DNA from: Methanococcoides orientis
GTDB lineage: Archaea; Halobacteriota; Methanosarcinia; Methanosarcinales; Methanosarcinaceae
Direction of reading: 5' to 3'
Length of the DNA stretch: 64,000 nucleotides
NCBI RefSeq assembly: GCF_021184045.1
Contig: NZ_CP073710.1
Span: 1,374,685-1,438,684, forward strand
Part shown: positions 23,191-31,950 of the stretch, piece after piece
Position numbering within the stretch: position 1 is the first letter of the stretch
Layout of the letters: each line of letters starts with the position of its first letter
The notes under the pieces: generated by a model
What the model was told of the DNA's origin: nothing
Seen by the model: only the letters and a program-made list of their open reading frames with translations
Databases searched by the model: none
Made by a program: the position numbers and the translations under genes

Positions 23191-24234
23191 ATGGAAAATT
23201 CTATAGAACAAAAAGATAAAATTAAAAATGATGATGATGACTTTATGGATGATTATCTAAAAGACGTTTTTTTTGATGTCATATTTTTTGAAGAAATGGA
23301 ATCTTGGTTTTCAACAAACTTTTTTTTATGCGATAATTGTATTAATGAATTCAAGAAAAAATACAAGGGCATTCATTTAGCGGACGGCACACTTGAACTG
23401 AATATGATACCGTTAGATTGTTTTTATCACGGAACTTTGTTATTAAAATATTATACGTCTGACGAATTTAAAAAATATTTGAAGGGCATTTGCTGTCCTT
23501 TTTGTTTTCATTCATTAGAATACAGTATTTATCCTTATGACGAATTTGTGCTTGATACTGAGAAGTACCAAGATGATATTGAAAAAATATCGATAATAGC
23601 TGCATCCACCCCATTTTTACTGATGACAAATTCCTTGGCAAAAAGCACTTTGAATTTAATTAAGAAACTTGCAGATCTTTCCACTGCCACAAAAATGAAC
23701 ACTAATGTTTACAGGGGTAGAGTTACTGAGAACCCAGATATCCTGTTAAATCCTGATGAAATGGAAGCTGTACCAGATTCCAAAGCTTTTGAAGGTAGGT
23801 TTAATCACTTAGCCCATGGACACTTATATGTTGCAACATCAAAAGAAATCTGTAGCAAAGAAATTGATCCCACTCAAACGAAATCAAAATGTATTGCGAC
23901 AATTAAGCTGTTAAATCCATTAAAAATACTAGATTTAACAGACTTTCATGGGTCTTATATTTACAATAAAGGATTAGATGAGGATTTGTATAAGGCAATC
24001 CTTACTTCTGCTCTTATATATAATTCTCCTTCTGAAAACTCTTGGGAAAAACCAGAGTATGTATTTACGCGTTTTGTTGCTGATTGTGCCATCTTTGCAG
24101 GTTTTGATGGAATCAAATATAAGAGTAGATATGATTTTGAAGGAGCTAACTATGTAATATTTAAGGATAAATCCAAAGAAGACTTTAATTGGGATTTTAT
24201 TTACTTAATCGAAAAAGTGGAGTCAATGAACTAA
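23191..24234 (+). CDS. RES-domain toxin-like protein with N-terminal zinc-finger region
   Basis: A 347-residue protein. The C-terminal half (about 175-335) is a RES domain: V-Y-R-G-R, G-R-F-N-H-L-A-H-G-H-L-Y-V-A, S-K-E-I-C-S-K-E, V-F-T-R-F-V-A-D and G-I-K-Y-K-S. RES toxins of toxin-antitoxin systems degrade NAD; the key Arg, Glu and Ser positions appear present. The N-terminal half has paired cysteines (CDNC and CCPFC), as in longer HEPN/RES-type proteins. The start is the ATG at 23191; the frame upstream offers only a TTG lying at a probable TATA box (TGATATAAA near 23147). It is followed by an unknown gene 17 bases later and sits at the casposon's left end as probable defence cargo. Confidence 0.65.
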   Translation: MENSIEQKDKIKNDDDDFMDDYLKDVFFDVIFFEEMESWFSTNFFLCDNCINEFKKKYKGIHLADGTLELNMIPLDCFYHGTLLLKYYTSDEFKKYLKGICCPFCFHSLEYSIYPYDEFVLDTEKYQDDIEKISIIAASTPFLLMTNSLAKSTLNLIKKLADLSTATKMNTNVYRGRVTENPDILLNPDEMEAVPDSKAFEGRFNHLAHGHLYVATSKEICSKEIDPTQTKSKCIATIKLLNPLKILDLTDFHGSYIYNKGLDEDLYKAILTSALIYNSPSENSWEKPEYVFTRFVADCAIFAGFDGIKYKSRYDFEGANYVIFKDKSKEDFNWDFIYLIEKVESMN

Positions 24235-24251
24235 TTTAAGGATTGAGTAGT

Positions 24252-25082
24252 ATGGATGAAGAGGTAAAAAGAAATGATATTGGAAATATGCTTTTTGCAT
24301 CAGGTTATATTTCAGAATATAGGTACTTAAAACAAGTGTTGCTTGAAAAAGAACATGATGATATTCAAGATGTTTTTTCCAACCTCAAACAATCGCAACA
24401 TGAAAATCTAAGGCAAATGATTGAAATTGAAATGATTATAAATGCCGTTCAATATTGTGGGGAATTAGCGGCTTTTGCAATTTGTGTAAAAAATAAGAAT
24501 CTATTAAACTTTATGAAAATAATATCTTCATTGCCAGAAGCATCAATAAAAGATTTTTTTGACAAAGTAATGAATGCCGATGAAAAACTGCTTTTTAGGT
24601 ATATGGGCTACCATGAAATAGACATAAAATACGAAGATATAGGTCGATATATTCGTAGTTGTAAACGTTATCAAGAAGATATTTTGATATTATCTGAATT
24701 TTATAATCGTTGGTACAATCTCTATACTGCTTATAAGCATGGTCTTAGGATTATCCCCTCTTTTAATGAAAAGAATGGGAAAAAAATAATTATGGAAGCT
24801 TGCAAAGACAATACGATGACCATTTATGAAATTCCAGAAATGTGGTGGCTCAAATCGATAGAAATAACAGAAACAATAAAAAAAATCTATGCAAAATTAT
24901 ATGTTCCTTTGATTAAACTAAAACTAAGTGATTTCCTGAATATTTCTCTTGATAATGATTCTATTTCAACATCAATAGAATCTACTGAACTTCCTGATCC
25001 AAACAGACCAATATCTTTCTCATCCACTATATCTTTACCATGGTGGATTCATGAACCGAGAACACCAAATCCATTTTACTAA
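24252..25082 (+). CDS. Unknown protein partnered with the RES gene
   Basis: A 276-residue, mostly helical, soluble protein. The central segment R-W-Y-N-L-Y-T-A-Y-K-H-G-L-R resembles the Y-K-H-G helix end of several HEPN-like or abortive-infection proteins, but this is only suggestive. The C terminus is Pro/Ser-rich (L-P-D-P-N-R-P-I, P-R-T-P-N-P-F-Y). Tight linkage behind the RES gene suggests an antitoxin, immunity or sensor partner. The ATG at 24252 is preferred to the TTG nine bases earlier, with AAGGA upstream. Codon use is AT-rich like the rest of the casposon. Confidence 0.5.
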   Translation: MDEEVKRNDIGNMLFASGYISEYRYLKQVLLEKEHDDIQDVFSNLKQSQHENLRQMIEIEMIINAVQYCGELAAFAICVKNKNLLNFMKIISSLPEASIKDFFDKVMNADEKLLFRYMGYHEIDIKYEDIGRYIRSCKRYQEDILILSEFYNRWYNLYTAYKHGLRIIPSFNEKNGKKIIMEACKDNTMTIYEIPEMWWLKSIEITETIKKIYAKLYVPLIKLKLSDFLNISLDNDSISTSIESTELPDPNRPISFSSTISLPWWIHEPRTPNPFY

Positions 25083-25148
25083 AAAAGAAAAACTTCATAA
25101 AAATAATAAATGTTGGGTATAACCCTCAACATTTCTAGAGATTCTTAT

Positions 25149-25259
25149 TCAACTGAAATCTGCATGCGGACATTCTTCAGGGTTATGGTCCCATTCACAA
25201 TTGAAATAATGTTCACAACCTTCACATATGCTTTCCAAAAATTCTAGAGTTTCTCCCAT
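25149..25259 (-). CDS. 36-residue cysteine-rich protein
   Basis: A short frame downstream of polB on the same strand, with AAGTGAT before the ATG. It has four cysteines and three histidines in 36 residues (C-E-G-C, C-E-W-D-H, C-P-H), a layout that suggests a small zinc-binding fold. No family is recognised. Spacing to polB (104 bases) allows co-transcription. Confidence 0.45.
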   Translation of the reverse strand: MGETLEFLESICEGCEHYFNCEWDHNPEECPHADFS

Positions 25260-25363
25260 TTTAATCACTTCATATTTTTGTAAGTAGTGCTAATTATACC
25301 TTGCTTTTTATATATTCATTTCTGAATGCAGATCTTGGTTCCAAAATGGGTAATATGGAAACT

Positions 25364-28054
25364 TCACTGGTACATTGCTTCTAAAACCTTTTTCATCTCC
25401 TTCGTATTCGTTTTAAAAATCCCTTCCATTACCCTATCTTTCAGTTTTTTCAACGTACTCCTGTATTTGATCCCAATACACCTAGCTTCAGCAGGAGTAA
25501 GCCCTAGAATGAATTTTCTAATCATTTCAAAATCATGATATATCTCAACGTGATTGCTCTCAAGCTCCTGCATTTCGACCTTATTAGCTTCCTTGCCAAT
25601 ATATACACACCCAGTAGTCTTTAAGTGCCTTCTTTGCAGCACACCAACATCTCCTTCAAACTTAGCTTCAGGATGATTGATGTAATCCAGGAACACATCA
25701 CTTAGTAGCTTCCAGTATTGCCTTCCTTGAAGTGTATCTCCTGTATTGTAGTCAATAAACTCTTTCTCAATTGCAACCTGTGGATTCTTGTTGAAAGGAG
25801 CAAGAGGCTTTACCTTCTCACCACCCTCATTGATAGATGCACCATTACCAACAAGCATAAAGTTGAAAGGCTTGATTCTTTTATCAAATGGTTTCCCTTC
25901 ATTCGTTTTTTTGAACCGTCTCAGGACTGTTCCCGTTGAAACTGCAAGTTTTGAGATAACTGCATAGTTCTCATATTTCTCCAATATATCAGGTAGTTCT
26001 TCAGGACGGAAATGATGCCTGAGAATGTCTTCCCACAATCTCTTATGCCATTGGTCTCCTTCCTGCAATTCCCTCTTGAATGGGTTTGTAATATGTCCTA
26101 AACCATGTAGTTTGTAGAACAGTTTCTTCCCTTCAGGAATGATGATCTTATCTCCAACTTTGTGGAACAAGCAATATCTCTTGGAACTGATTCCATAGAA
26201 CCAGATATCTTCCATCCCATCCTCTATTTCTAGAATCGGCTTATCAAAATCATAAGGATTTAATGAATCAAATAGATGGCTTAATTCTTCTGCGAGATAA
26301 GGGGGAACAAAGATTGAATCTGTATCCATGTAAGCGTGAACTTCTCCTTTGTCCAGCACAAACCTTTCAGCAATCGCAATTAATAACCTTGCTCCTGCTG
26401 TAATGTTTGCTCCGATTATAGGATTAAAGAATTTACCTGGCTGTTCATATTTGCCTTCAGACTCAAATTCAACATTACTGTACACATCCAGTTTTTCTCC
26501 ATCCTTTGGATGCATCTCAATATAAATTCCGTATGTAGTAGAATTATTGAGGATTTTCAAAGCTCTCTGCTGAGCGTCCAGTACATCATATTCATGAGAG
26601 TCCTTGGACACTTTCTTCATTTCCCTTTTGATCTCCTGCCTGCGTTCAACAAGGACTTTGATAAGATTATCTTCCTTTGGGTTTACATGAACCCCATAGA
26701 CCTCCGATTCTTTGAGATCTTCCTGTATACCTTCGGGAATGAACCTGATAGCTCTCTTAATTTTAGGAGACTTGCCTGTAAGCAGCTTTGATGCTAAAAT
26801 ATCAGGGAGGAAGTAGTACATCGAATCATTCGACGTTAAGTAATTAATGCCGATATTGAACGTTCCATCCTCCCCGCCATACTTCGTCCTAACGGGGAAA
26901 ATATCGCCATCAGGCTCGATTTCAACAACGACGTTCAATTGCTCCCACATATCGCCGTCGAGTGCATCATCAAAGGTGAATGTCTCGATTAATCGCCGAA
27001 CGTTCTCTGTATCGTCGGCGTAATGAATCTTGTCTGCTATGACAAATTTCCAGAGATCAAGAAGGAGTGTTACTGTTGGATACATACTGAAGAAGTCCAA
27101 AACTGTGGCTTTTGTAGGCGTTTTCCTTATCCTACATTCGCATCTCCCTCCATAGTAGGCACTCATCAGATTTCCGAGAATTTCAGAAGGAAACTCTGGA
27201 TTTTGTTGCATAAAAGGAGTTATATTGAATTGATTAAGTGCCTGTTTTCCAAGAGATGCAGCAGAGTAAATATCAGTCATTGGAATGTCCAACTGATACC
27301 TTTCATACTCCTGCCTTACTTTTTTGAATAGCTCGTAAGTGGACTTTACGTCTTTTATGTTGTAATCAATGTACTTTGGAGTGATTTTTCCATGCTCAGC
27401 TGTTGCTTTTTTCTTAATTGGAGTATCAAATATCTCACAGGCTTTTTCAAGTGTAAGTGACTTGTTGTCAGTCAAAGTACAAGCTAAGTTACTTATATCT
27501 AGAAAATGTCCTTTGAAAGTTTTTTCCTTTCTGTACTTTCCCTTTGCCCTGGTAAACTCAACATTGTATGATCTCCCAGTCAGATGCTTTATGCGTAGTC
27601 TTGGGTAAGTCGTATCTTCACTAAGTACGAGGGAAAAACCATCCTTGCCCGAATATCTACCATGACCATAATCAAGAATAATCCGTGATAGATCAAAGTT
27701 GATATTATAACCAATACAGAGCGTTTTCTTTTCATAGACTTCCAAATAAAAGAGTTTGATGAACTCTTTAAGGGAGAATAAACGTATGTTGTACTTTTCT
27801 GCATACATCTTCAGTACTTTATACTCTTTTTCTGAAATGTGCCTCTTGTCCCAGAACAATCCTGCATATTGATATATATCATTCTCATGTACCATGAATG
27901 AGCCAAATTTCAAGTTAAGGAATTCATCTGCTGTTGTTTCTGTATCAAAAGTGAGAACTCTGGAAAAATCAGGAGTTTCCTGCTTATGCGTGGAAAAGGA
28001 TCGTTTCTTCTCATCTTTTTTGGTTGAGAAAGTCCTCAATGCAGCATTATTCAT
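25364..28054 (-). CDS. polB: Casposon family B DNA polymerase
   Basis: An 896-residue DNA polymerase of the protein-primed-like casposon branch. Exonuclease motifs: F-D-T-E-T (Exo I, near residue 35), Y-N-I-N-F-D (Exo II) and Y-I-D-Y-N-I-K-D (Exo III). Polymerase motifs: A in V-L-D-F-F-S-M-Y-P-T, B in L-K-I-L-N-N-S-T-T-Y-G and C in A-Y-M-D-T-D-S. All appear intact, so replication and proofreading activity is expected. It probably fills gaps or copies the element during transposition. Its start overlaps the HNH gene by eight bases, making an RHH-HTH-HNH-polB operon with the genes to its right. Confidence 0.93.
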   Translation of the reverse strand: MNNAALRTFSTKKDEKKRSFSTHKQETPDFSRVLTFDTETTADEFLNLKFGSFMVHENDIYQYAGLFWDKRHISEKEYKVLKMYAEKYNIRLFSLKEFIKLFYLEVYEKKTLCIGYNINFDLSRIILDYGHGRYSGKDGFSLVLSEDTTYPRLRIKHLTGRSYNVEFTRAKGKYRKEKTFKGHFLDISNLACTLTDNKSLTLEKACEIFDTPIKKKATAEHGKITPKYIDYNIKDVKSTYELFKKVRQEYERYQLDIPMTDIYSAASLGKQALNQFNITPFMQQNPEFPSEILGNLMSAYYGGRCECRIRKTPTKATVLDFFSMYPTVTLLLDLWKFVIADKIHYADDTENVRRLIETFTFDDALDGDMWEQLNVVVEIEPDGDIFPVRTKYGGEDGTFNIGINYLTSNDSMYYFLPDILASKLLTGKSPKIKRAIRFIPEGIQEDLKESEVYGVHVNPKEDNLIKVLVERRQEIKREMKKVSKDSHEYDVLDAQQRALKILNNSTTYGIYIEMHPKDGEKLDVYSNVEFESEGKYEQPGKFFNPIIGANITAGARLLIAIAERFVLDKGEVHAYMDTDSIFVPPYLAEELSHLFDSLNPYDFDKPILEIEDGMEDIWFYGISSKRYCLFHKVGDKIIIPEGKKLFYKLHGLGHITNPFKRELQEGDQWHKRLWEDILRHHFRPEELPDILEKYENYAVISKLAVSTGTVLRRFKKTNEGKPFDKRIKPFNFMLVGNGASINEGGEKVKPLAPFNKNPQVAIEKEFIDYNTGDTLQGRQYWKLLSDVFLDYINHPEAKFEGDVGVLQRRHLKTTGCVYIGKEANKVEMQELESNHVEIYHDFEMIRKFILGLTPAEARCIGIKYRSTLKKLKDRVMEGIFKTNTKEMKKVLEAMYQ

Positions 28055-28403
28055 TTTTTAGCCCCTCATATCTTTTATTTATTAGATCAATTTCAATCTC
28101 AGCCATCCGTTTACTTAATGCTGCATGCGAAAGTCGAACATAGTCTAGTCTCTCCTCTAACGGTAATTGTTTTGATCTGAATTTTGGAGGAAGTTCATTT
28201 TGAAAATGCGTGACAGCAGCGTGACAGTTCAGACAAAGAACTCTAGTTTCATCCGAAAAACCTCTTGTGGAAATGTGATGATTTTCATAAATCTTCAAAG
28301 CATAAGGATTGGTTTCTCCACAAATTTCACAGATGCCGTTTTTAACAAGCTGTTCAGTCTTAGCCTGTTGTTTTATCTGTGAAATAAAATCCTCGTTGGA
28401 CAA
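28047..28403 (-). CDS. HNH endonuclease of the casposon
   Basis: A 118-residue nuclease with zinc-binding C-E-I-C-G near residue 24, the H-H pair in Y-E-N-H-H-I-S and C-L-N-C-H-A-A-V. HNH proteins of this size are standard in casposons next to polB and may nick DNA in excision or act against rivals. The start is a TTG with a good GGGAG site five bases upstream. The 3' end overlaps polB. Confidence 0.85.
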   Translation of the reverse strand: MSNEDFISQIKQQAKTEQLVKNGICEICGETNPYALKIYENHHISTRGFSDETRVLCLNCHAAVTHFQNELPPKFRSKQLPLEERLDYVRLSHAALSKRMAEIEIDLINKRYEGLKNE

Positions 28404-28430
28404 ACCGCTCCCTCTTTGAACTAGAGCTGT

Positions 28431-29075
28431 TTAGCTTCTGTCGTCGTATATTGGTAAAAGCTCAGGATTTTCGATCTGCAGTTTCAACTCATACAACTTT
28501 TCAAGATCGGTTTCAAATGGGTAATCTTTTCCATCTGCTCCCTTTATTGTGACACCTTTGAACGCTTCAAGTTTTTTTGCAGGTCCTGTTATTACAGCAA
28601 TCCTGACAGCATTGAGATACTTGCTGATAAGAGATGCATCTCTTGAGCTTTTGATTACAACACTAATCCTTTTACCATTGGAGTAGAACCATCTCCCCCT
28701 CTCAATGCTGTCTGTTTTTGTTGCAATCCAACGACCATTCTTTTTATAAACGGCTTTTCCAAGATGCTTTAGAGCATCCTGCACATTGATTCCTTGTTCC
28801 TTTGCTGCTGATGTGAGGGATTTACCTTTCCTCATGTCATTCAATGTGTAGAGTGCCCTTGTTCTCATTTCTCGCTGTTCAGGAGAAAGCTTGTTAAAAG
28901 GACTAAAAGCAGGTGCAATATCAGATACCCTCATTTTACGGAGGGTAGTGAGCGTAGCTGATGGGTTCAGGGTATGTTTCCTGATGATCTCTTTTGCATA
29001 CCTGGTATCTCTTGGTTGAGCCTTTAGCCATTCGCCATAGGTCCGATACTTTTCAGAAAATTGCATTCGGCTCAT
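28431..29075 (-). CDS. Casposon-associated HTH-like protein
   Basis: A 214-residue basic protein. The middle (about residues 62-125) resembles a helix-turn-helix: M-R-K-G-K-S-L-T-S-A-A-K-E-Q-G-I-N-V-Q-D-A-L-K-H-L-G, followed by Y-K-K-N-G-R-W. The C-terminal part is beta/alpha of unknown fold. Similar genes sit between RHH and HNH genes in Methanosarcina casposons as far as I recall. The stop of the RHH gene overlaps its ATG, so the two are coupled. Confidence 0.6.
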   Translation of the reverse strand: MSRMQFSEKYRTYGEWLKAQPRDTRYAKEIIRKHTLNPSATLTTLRKMRVSDIAPAFSPFNKLSPEQREMRTRALYTLNDMRKGKSLTSAAKEQGINVQDALKHLGKAVYKKNGRWIATKTDSIERGRWFYSNGKRISVVIKSSRDASLISKYLNAVRIAVITGPAKKLEAFKGVTIKGADGKDYPFETDLEKLYELKLQIENPELLPIYDDRS

Positions 29076-29212
29076 TTTTCAGCCTCCAAGAGCCTAATAA
29101 ACGATGTCCTAAGGACCTCGGCCTGAGAGCATCCATATTCTTTTGCTTTCTGTTCTAGCTTCTCCTTGAGATAAGGAGACATTGTTGTTAGAATTCTTAT
29201 TGTGTTTGTCAT
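29072..29212 (-). CDS. Ribbon-helix-helix regulator, 46 residues
   Basis: A short protein with the RHH layout: an N-terminal strand (T-I-R-I-L-T-T-M-S), helix A (L-K-E-K-L-E-Q-K-A-K-E-Y-G-C) and helix B (S-Q-A-E-V-L-R-T-S-F-I-R-L-L-E). It is like the CopG/Arc family and probably represses its own operon. It is the first gene of the leftward polB operon and ends in an ATGA overlap with the next gene. Confidence 0.75.
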   Translation of the reverse strand: MTNTIRILTTMSPYLKEKLEQKAKEYGCSQAEVLRTSFIRLLEAEK

Positions 29213-29289
29213 CAGGCTATAGTAAGTGACACTTAAACTTAACTACTATGATATCATATTTGATATTGATATTAGGGTATGATGATATT
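29213..29289. promoter_or_regulatory. Divergent control region of the casposon core operons
   Basis: This 77-base gap separates the leftward RHH-polB operon and the rightward HTH-cas1 operon. It contains ATGATATCAT at 29248-29257 and repeated TTGATATTGATATT (about 29259-29272), a likely operator for the RHH or HTH protein. Confidence 0.45.
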
Positions 29290-30198
29290 ATGAATGAATA
29301 TAATGATTTGAAATATCTACAAAATGATATTGACTTTGAAGAAGAAGTCATTCAATATTTATCAGAACATGGGTACGCACGAAGAGAATTGCTGATAGCC
29401 ACCCTTATGAAAAGTCACACTAAACCAGATTCAAATGGTTATGAGAGAATTGAAGCTGGCTATAGCAAACCAACAATTAATCGAAAACTAACTCGAATGG
29501 TCAAGGAAAAAACAATCTTAAGCCTCGATTATAATGAATTGCAGAGATATCGTTTTCCAGAAACTGATAAGCGTTCATCTTGTCTAATTTTACCTAAAAC
29601 GTTGAAATTAAAGCAACATCTAGATTCGCTTTTTACTGGACTAGAATCTAAGAATGACCTCTATAAAAAGATGGTATTAAAAGATTTAGATCGCTATGGG
29701 GATCAATATATTTTAGATTCTAATCAACTGGATTCCCTATTAAATATTTTTGATTCAAAGGATGATGAACTTGTAGATCGATTGTTGAATTTATTATACC
29801 AATATGTAATAGACAAAGAAATAAAACCACTTGATGAAGACAATTTTTTGTTTGCATTGAAGTCTTTATTAAAAAGATATCCTATAACTCCAAATGGATA
29901 TTCAATGCTTAGAAGACGTATTCTTCAGCTACTAGCATATTATAAAGACAAAACTATAATCGATCAGCTTGTCGAAGATACGAAGGATGATGACGTATTC
30001 AATTCTGTTAAAGACGGATATAATCATGAATTGATTTACCCAATCATTGAAGAATTCAATACACAACTTTTCAATCTTGAATTTGAATTGAGAAGTGAAG
30101 GCAAAAAAGATCAAGCCAAATTCATTTCTGAACTTCGAGATAAAGCTCTGAATTTCATAGATGATAAAACTGAAACACAACCAAGGGGGCTTGCTTGA
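29290..30198 (+). CDS. Winged-helix-type protein upstream of cas1
   Basis: A 302-residue product, with a possible HTH near residues 30-80 (R-E-L-L-I-A-T-L-M ... S-K-P-T-I-N-R-K-L-T-R-M-V-K-E-K), and a long helical C-terminal part without recognised motifs. I prefer the ATG at 29290 to the one at 29248, because the latter lies in the palindrome ATGATATCAT that is probably operator or promoter DNA. It ends one base before the Cas1 start, so the two are one operon, divergent from the polB operon. Confidence 0.55.
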   Translation: MNEYNDLKYLQNDIDFEEEVIQYLSEHGYARRELLIATLMKSHTKPDSNGYERIEAGYSKPTINRKLTRMVKEKTILSLDYNELQRYRFPETDKRSSCLILPKTLKLKQHLDSLFTGLESKNDLYKKMVLKDLDRYGDQYILDSNQLDSLLNIFDSKDDELVDRLLNLLYQYVIDKEIKPLDEDNFLFALKSLLKRYPITPNGYSMLRRRILQLLAYYKDKTIIDQLVEDTKDDDVFNSVKDGYNHELIYPIIEEFNTQLFNLEFELRSEGKKDQAKFISELRDKALNFIDDKTETQPRGLA

Positions 30199-30199
30199 T

Positions 30200-31414
30200 A
30201 TGAAGCTTCTACTTTTAAATGGTCACGGAATCAACATGCGTGTTGATGGTGCTAAACTTCACATTAAGGATGGAAGATTCTCAACCACTGAAGAACCGGA
30301 GGAGTATGTATTCTCTCCAAAGAGGATTGATGTTGATAGCATAGTAGTCTATGGACAGACGGGTAATATCACGTTGGATGCTATCAGATGGTTGATTAAG
30401 CACAATGTCCAAATTTCAATTCTCAATTGGGACGGAAAACTGTTGACAACAATGCTTCCTCCTGAAAGTACCAATATAAAAACCAAGTTTGCTCAATATC
30501 ATGCATTTGAGAATCAAGAAAGTAGAATTAAGATAGCAAGAGGCTTTGTTGAGGCGAAAGTTGATAAATCAACAGTTGTCCTTGATTTCCTAAATCAACG
30601 ATATCCTACGGTTGATTTTAATTTTTCAGAGGATATTGATAAACTAAACAACATCAACTCAATCAGAGATATTTTGGGTGTTGAGGGTGGTGTAGCTTCC
30701 AAATACTGGAATGAGTTCTTAAAAGTTATACCTGAGAAATGCGATTTTAAATCTCGACTTAACCAGAGCGGGAGGGCCATAGGGGCAGGAGATATGGTAA
30801 ATGCCATGCTTAATTATGGATACGCATTGTTAGAGGCGGAGTGCCTGAGGGCCATTAACTCTGTGGGCTTAGATCCTCACGTGGGTTTTTTGCATGAAAT
30901 GAACCCTAGCAAGAATAGTCTGGCTTATGATCTTCAGGAACTTTTCAGATTCCTTATTGACCTTGCTGTTCTTAACGTGATTGAGACGAATGGTATTGAT
31001 AAGAAAGATTTCATTAGGACAGACAATTATTCATTGAGGCTCAGGCCCAGTGGAGCTAAGAAACTGACTGAAGAGATCAATTTGTGGTTCAACAAACGAG
31101 TAAGATATCAAGATAAGATGTTAATGTGGAATTATGTTATTCTCCTGAAAGCTAGGGAATTAGCTTATTATCTAACAGGTAAACGAAAAGAGATTGACTT
31201 TTTGGAACCACAATATGAGACAAAGCGACAGGATTCAAGCGACATCCGAAAGAAGATACTTAGTATTTCATATTCTGATTGGAAAAAGCTAGGATTTTCA
31301 AAAGGGACATTGCATTATATGAAGAAAAATGCTGAGGCAGATAAGCCTTTTACGCTTAACGCTCATGTAAGAGAACGCTTGGATCAATGGGAAAAACTTG
31401 CCCCATATGCTTAA
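30200..31414 (+). CDS. cas1: Casposase (Cas1 family integrase)
   Basis: A 404-residue Cas1 homologue that integrates the casposon ends. Family motifs: S-I-V-V-Y-G near residue 47; catalytic-type Glu162 in L-G-V-E-G-G-V-A-S-K-Y-W; His232 in V-G-F-L-H; Asp244/Glu247 in L-A-Y-D-L-Q-E-L-F-R. The Glu to His to Asp spacing (70 and 12) fits Cas1. The C-terminal 80 residues add an HTH-like segment (L-G-F-S-K-G-T-L-H-Y-M), seen in casposases but not in most CRISPR Cas1. The start is the ATG at 30200 with GGGGG upstream. There is no Cas2 and no CRISPR array nearby. Confidence 0.93.
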   Translation: MKLLLLNGHGINMRVDGAKLHIKDGRFSTTEEPEEYVFSPKRIDVDSIVVYGQTGNITLDAIRWLIKHNVQISILNWDGKLLTTMLPPESTNIKTKFAQYHAFENQESRIKIARGFVEAKVDKSTVVLDFLNQRYPTVDFNFSEDIDKLNNINSIRDILGVEGGVASKYWNEFLKVIPEKCDFKSRLNQSGRAIGAGDMVNAMLNYGYALLEAECLRAINSVGLDPHVGFLHEMNPSKNSLAYDLQELFRFLIDLAVLNVIETNGIDKKDFIRTDNYSLRLRPSGAKKLTEEINLWFNKRVRYQDKMLMWNYVILLKARELAYYLTGKRKEIDFLEPQYETKRQDSSDIRKKILSISYSDWKKLGFSKGTLHYMKKNAEADKPFTLNAHVRERLDQWEKLAPYA

Positions 31415-31428
31415 TTTATGAGGGTTTG

Positions 31429-31472
31429 GTGTCTCGTTTCTATGAACATTAAACAACAATTCTAGGAGACAC
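31429..31472 (+). promoter_or_regulatory. Inverted repeat enclosing a ribosome site
   Basis: GTGTCTC (31429-31435) pairs with GAGACAC (31466-31472), perfectly over 7 bp with a 30-base loop. The right arm contains part of AGGAGA, the ribosome site for the ATG at 31473, so pairing would hide it. It could alternatively act as a 3' end for cas1 mRNA. Confidence 0.35.
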
Positions 31473-31658
31473 ATGCGACAAGTGAAAAGCGAAAGTGTAA
31501 GCGACAAAAAAAGAACAATTAAGAATCTCAAGCAATTCCTTGAGCTTCTGCAAATTCTCATTAAATTATACCTACTGATTTTAGTACGTGCTTTCAGAGA
31601 ATCTCGGGATATTGAAGGGGGGAGATTTGTGCAAACTGAACAATGTGTATCCCTTTAA
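31473..31658 (+). CDS. Possible small basic protein, 61 residues
   Basis: A short frame with a strong AGGAGA ribosome site. It is basic at the N terminus (R-Q-V-K, D-K-K-R-T-I-K) with a hydrophobic leucine-rich middle (L-L-Q-I-L-I-K-L-Y-L-L-I-L-V). No homologue is recognised. The ribosome site is the only support. Confidence 0.3.
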   Translation: MRQVKSESVSDKKRTIKNLKQFLELLQILIKLYLLILVRAFRESRDIEGGRFVQTEQCVSL

Positions 31659-31950
31659 TAGTTTTATTTTTAATGTATTCTAGATAATATTCAATGATTT
31701 GCATTCAGTATATTTTAAATTGGGAAGCAGTGTCTATTTAAAAAATGAATAAAACAAGAGAAAGAGTTAAAAATATTAAAGAATATCCTGAAAGAAAATA
31801 ATAGAGCCAAAGTGAATTAAATTCATATGTCAAGAAGGATGATTAAAATCATTCCAAGGATTATTAAATGAATAAAATAATCCAAATTTAATTTATAAAA
31901 TGTATTTATTGACTAATTTTACCACAGAATAATACTAACGGATTGAGACT

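Larger units (their letters stand above)
31415..31950. other. Intergenic region between cas1 and hsdM
   Basis: An AT-rich 536-base gap. It holds a 7-bp inverted repeat (31429-31435 with 31466-31472) whose right arm overlaps the ribosome site of a possible 61-residue gene at 31473. From about 31660 to hsdM there is no gene; this part presumably holds the hsdM promoter, and ATTGAG lies just before the hsdM ATG. Confidence 0.5.

Noticed and set aside
30200-31414. A CRISPR-Cas locus around cas1
   Set aside because: No cas2, no effector genes and no direct-repeat array are seen; Cas1 is flanked by polB and HNH genes and lies in a TIR element, which is the casposon arrangement.
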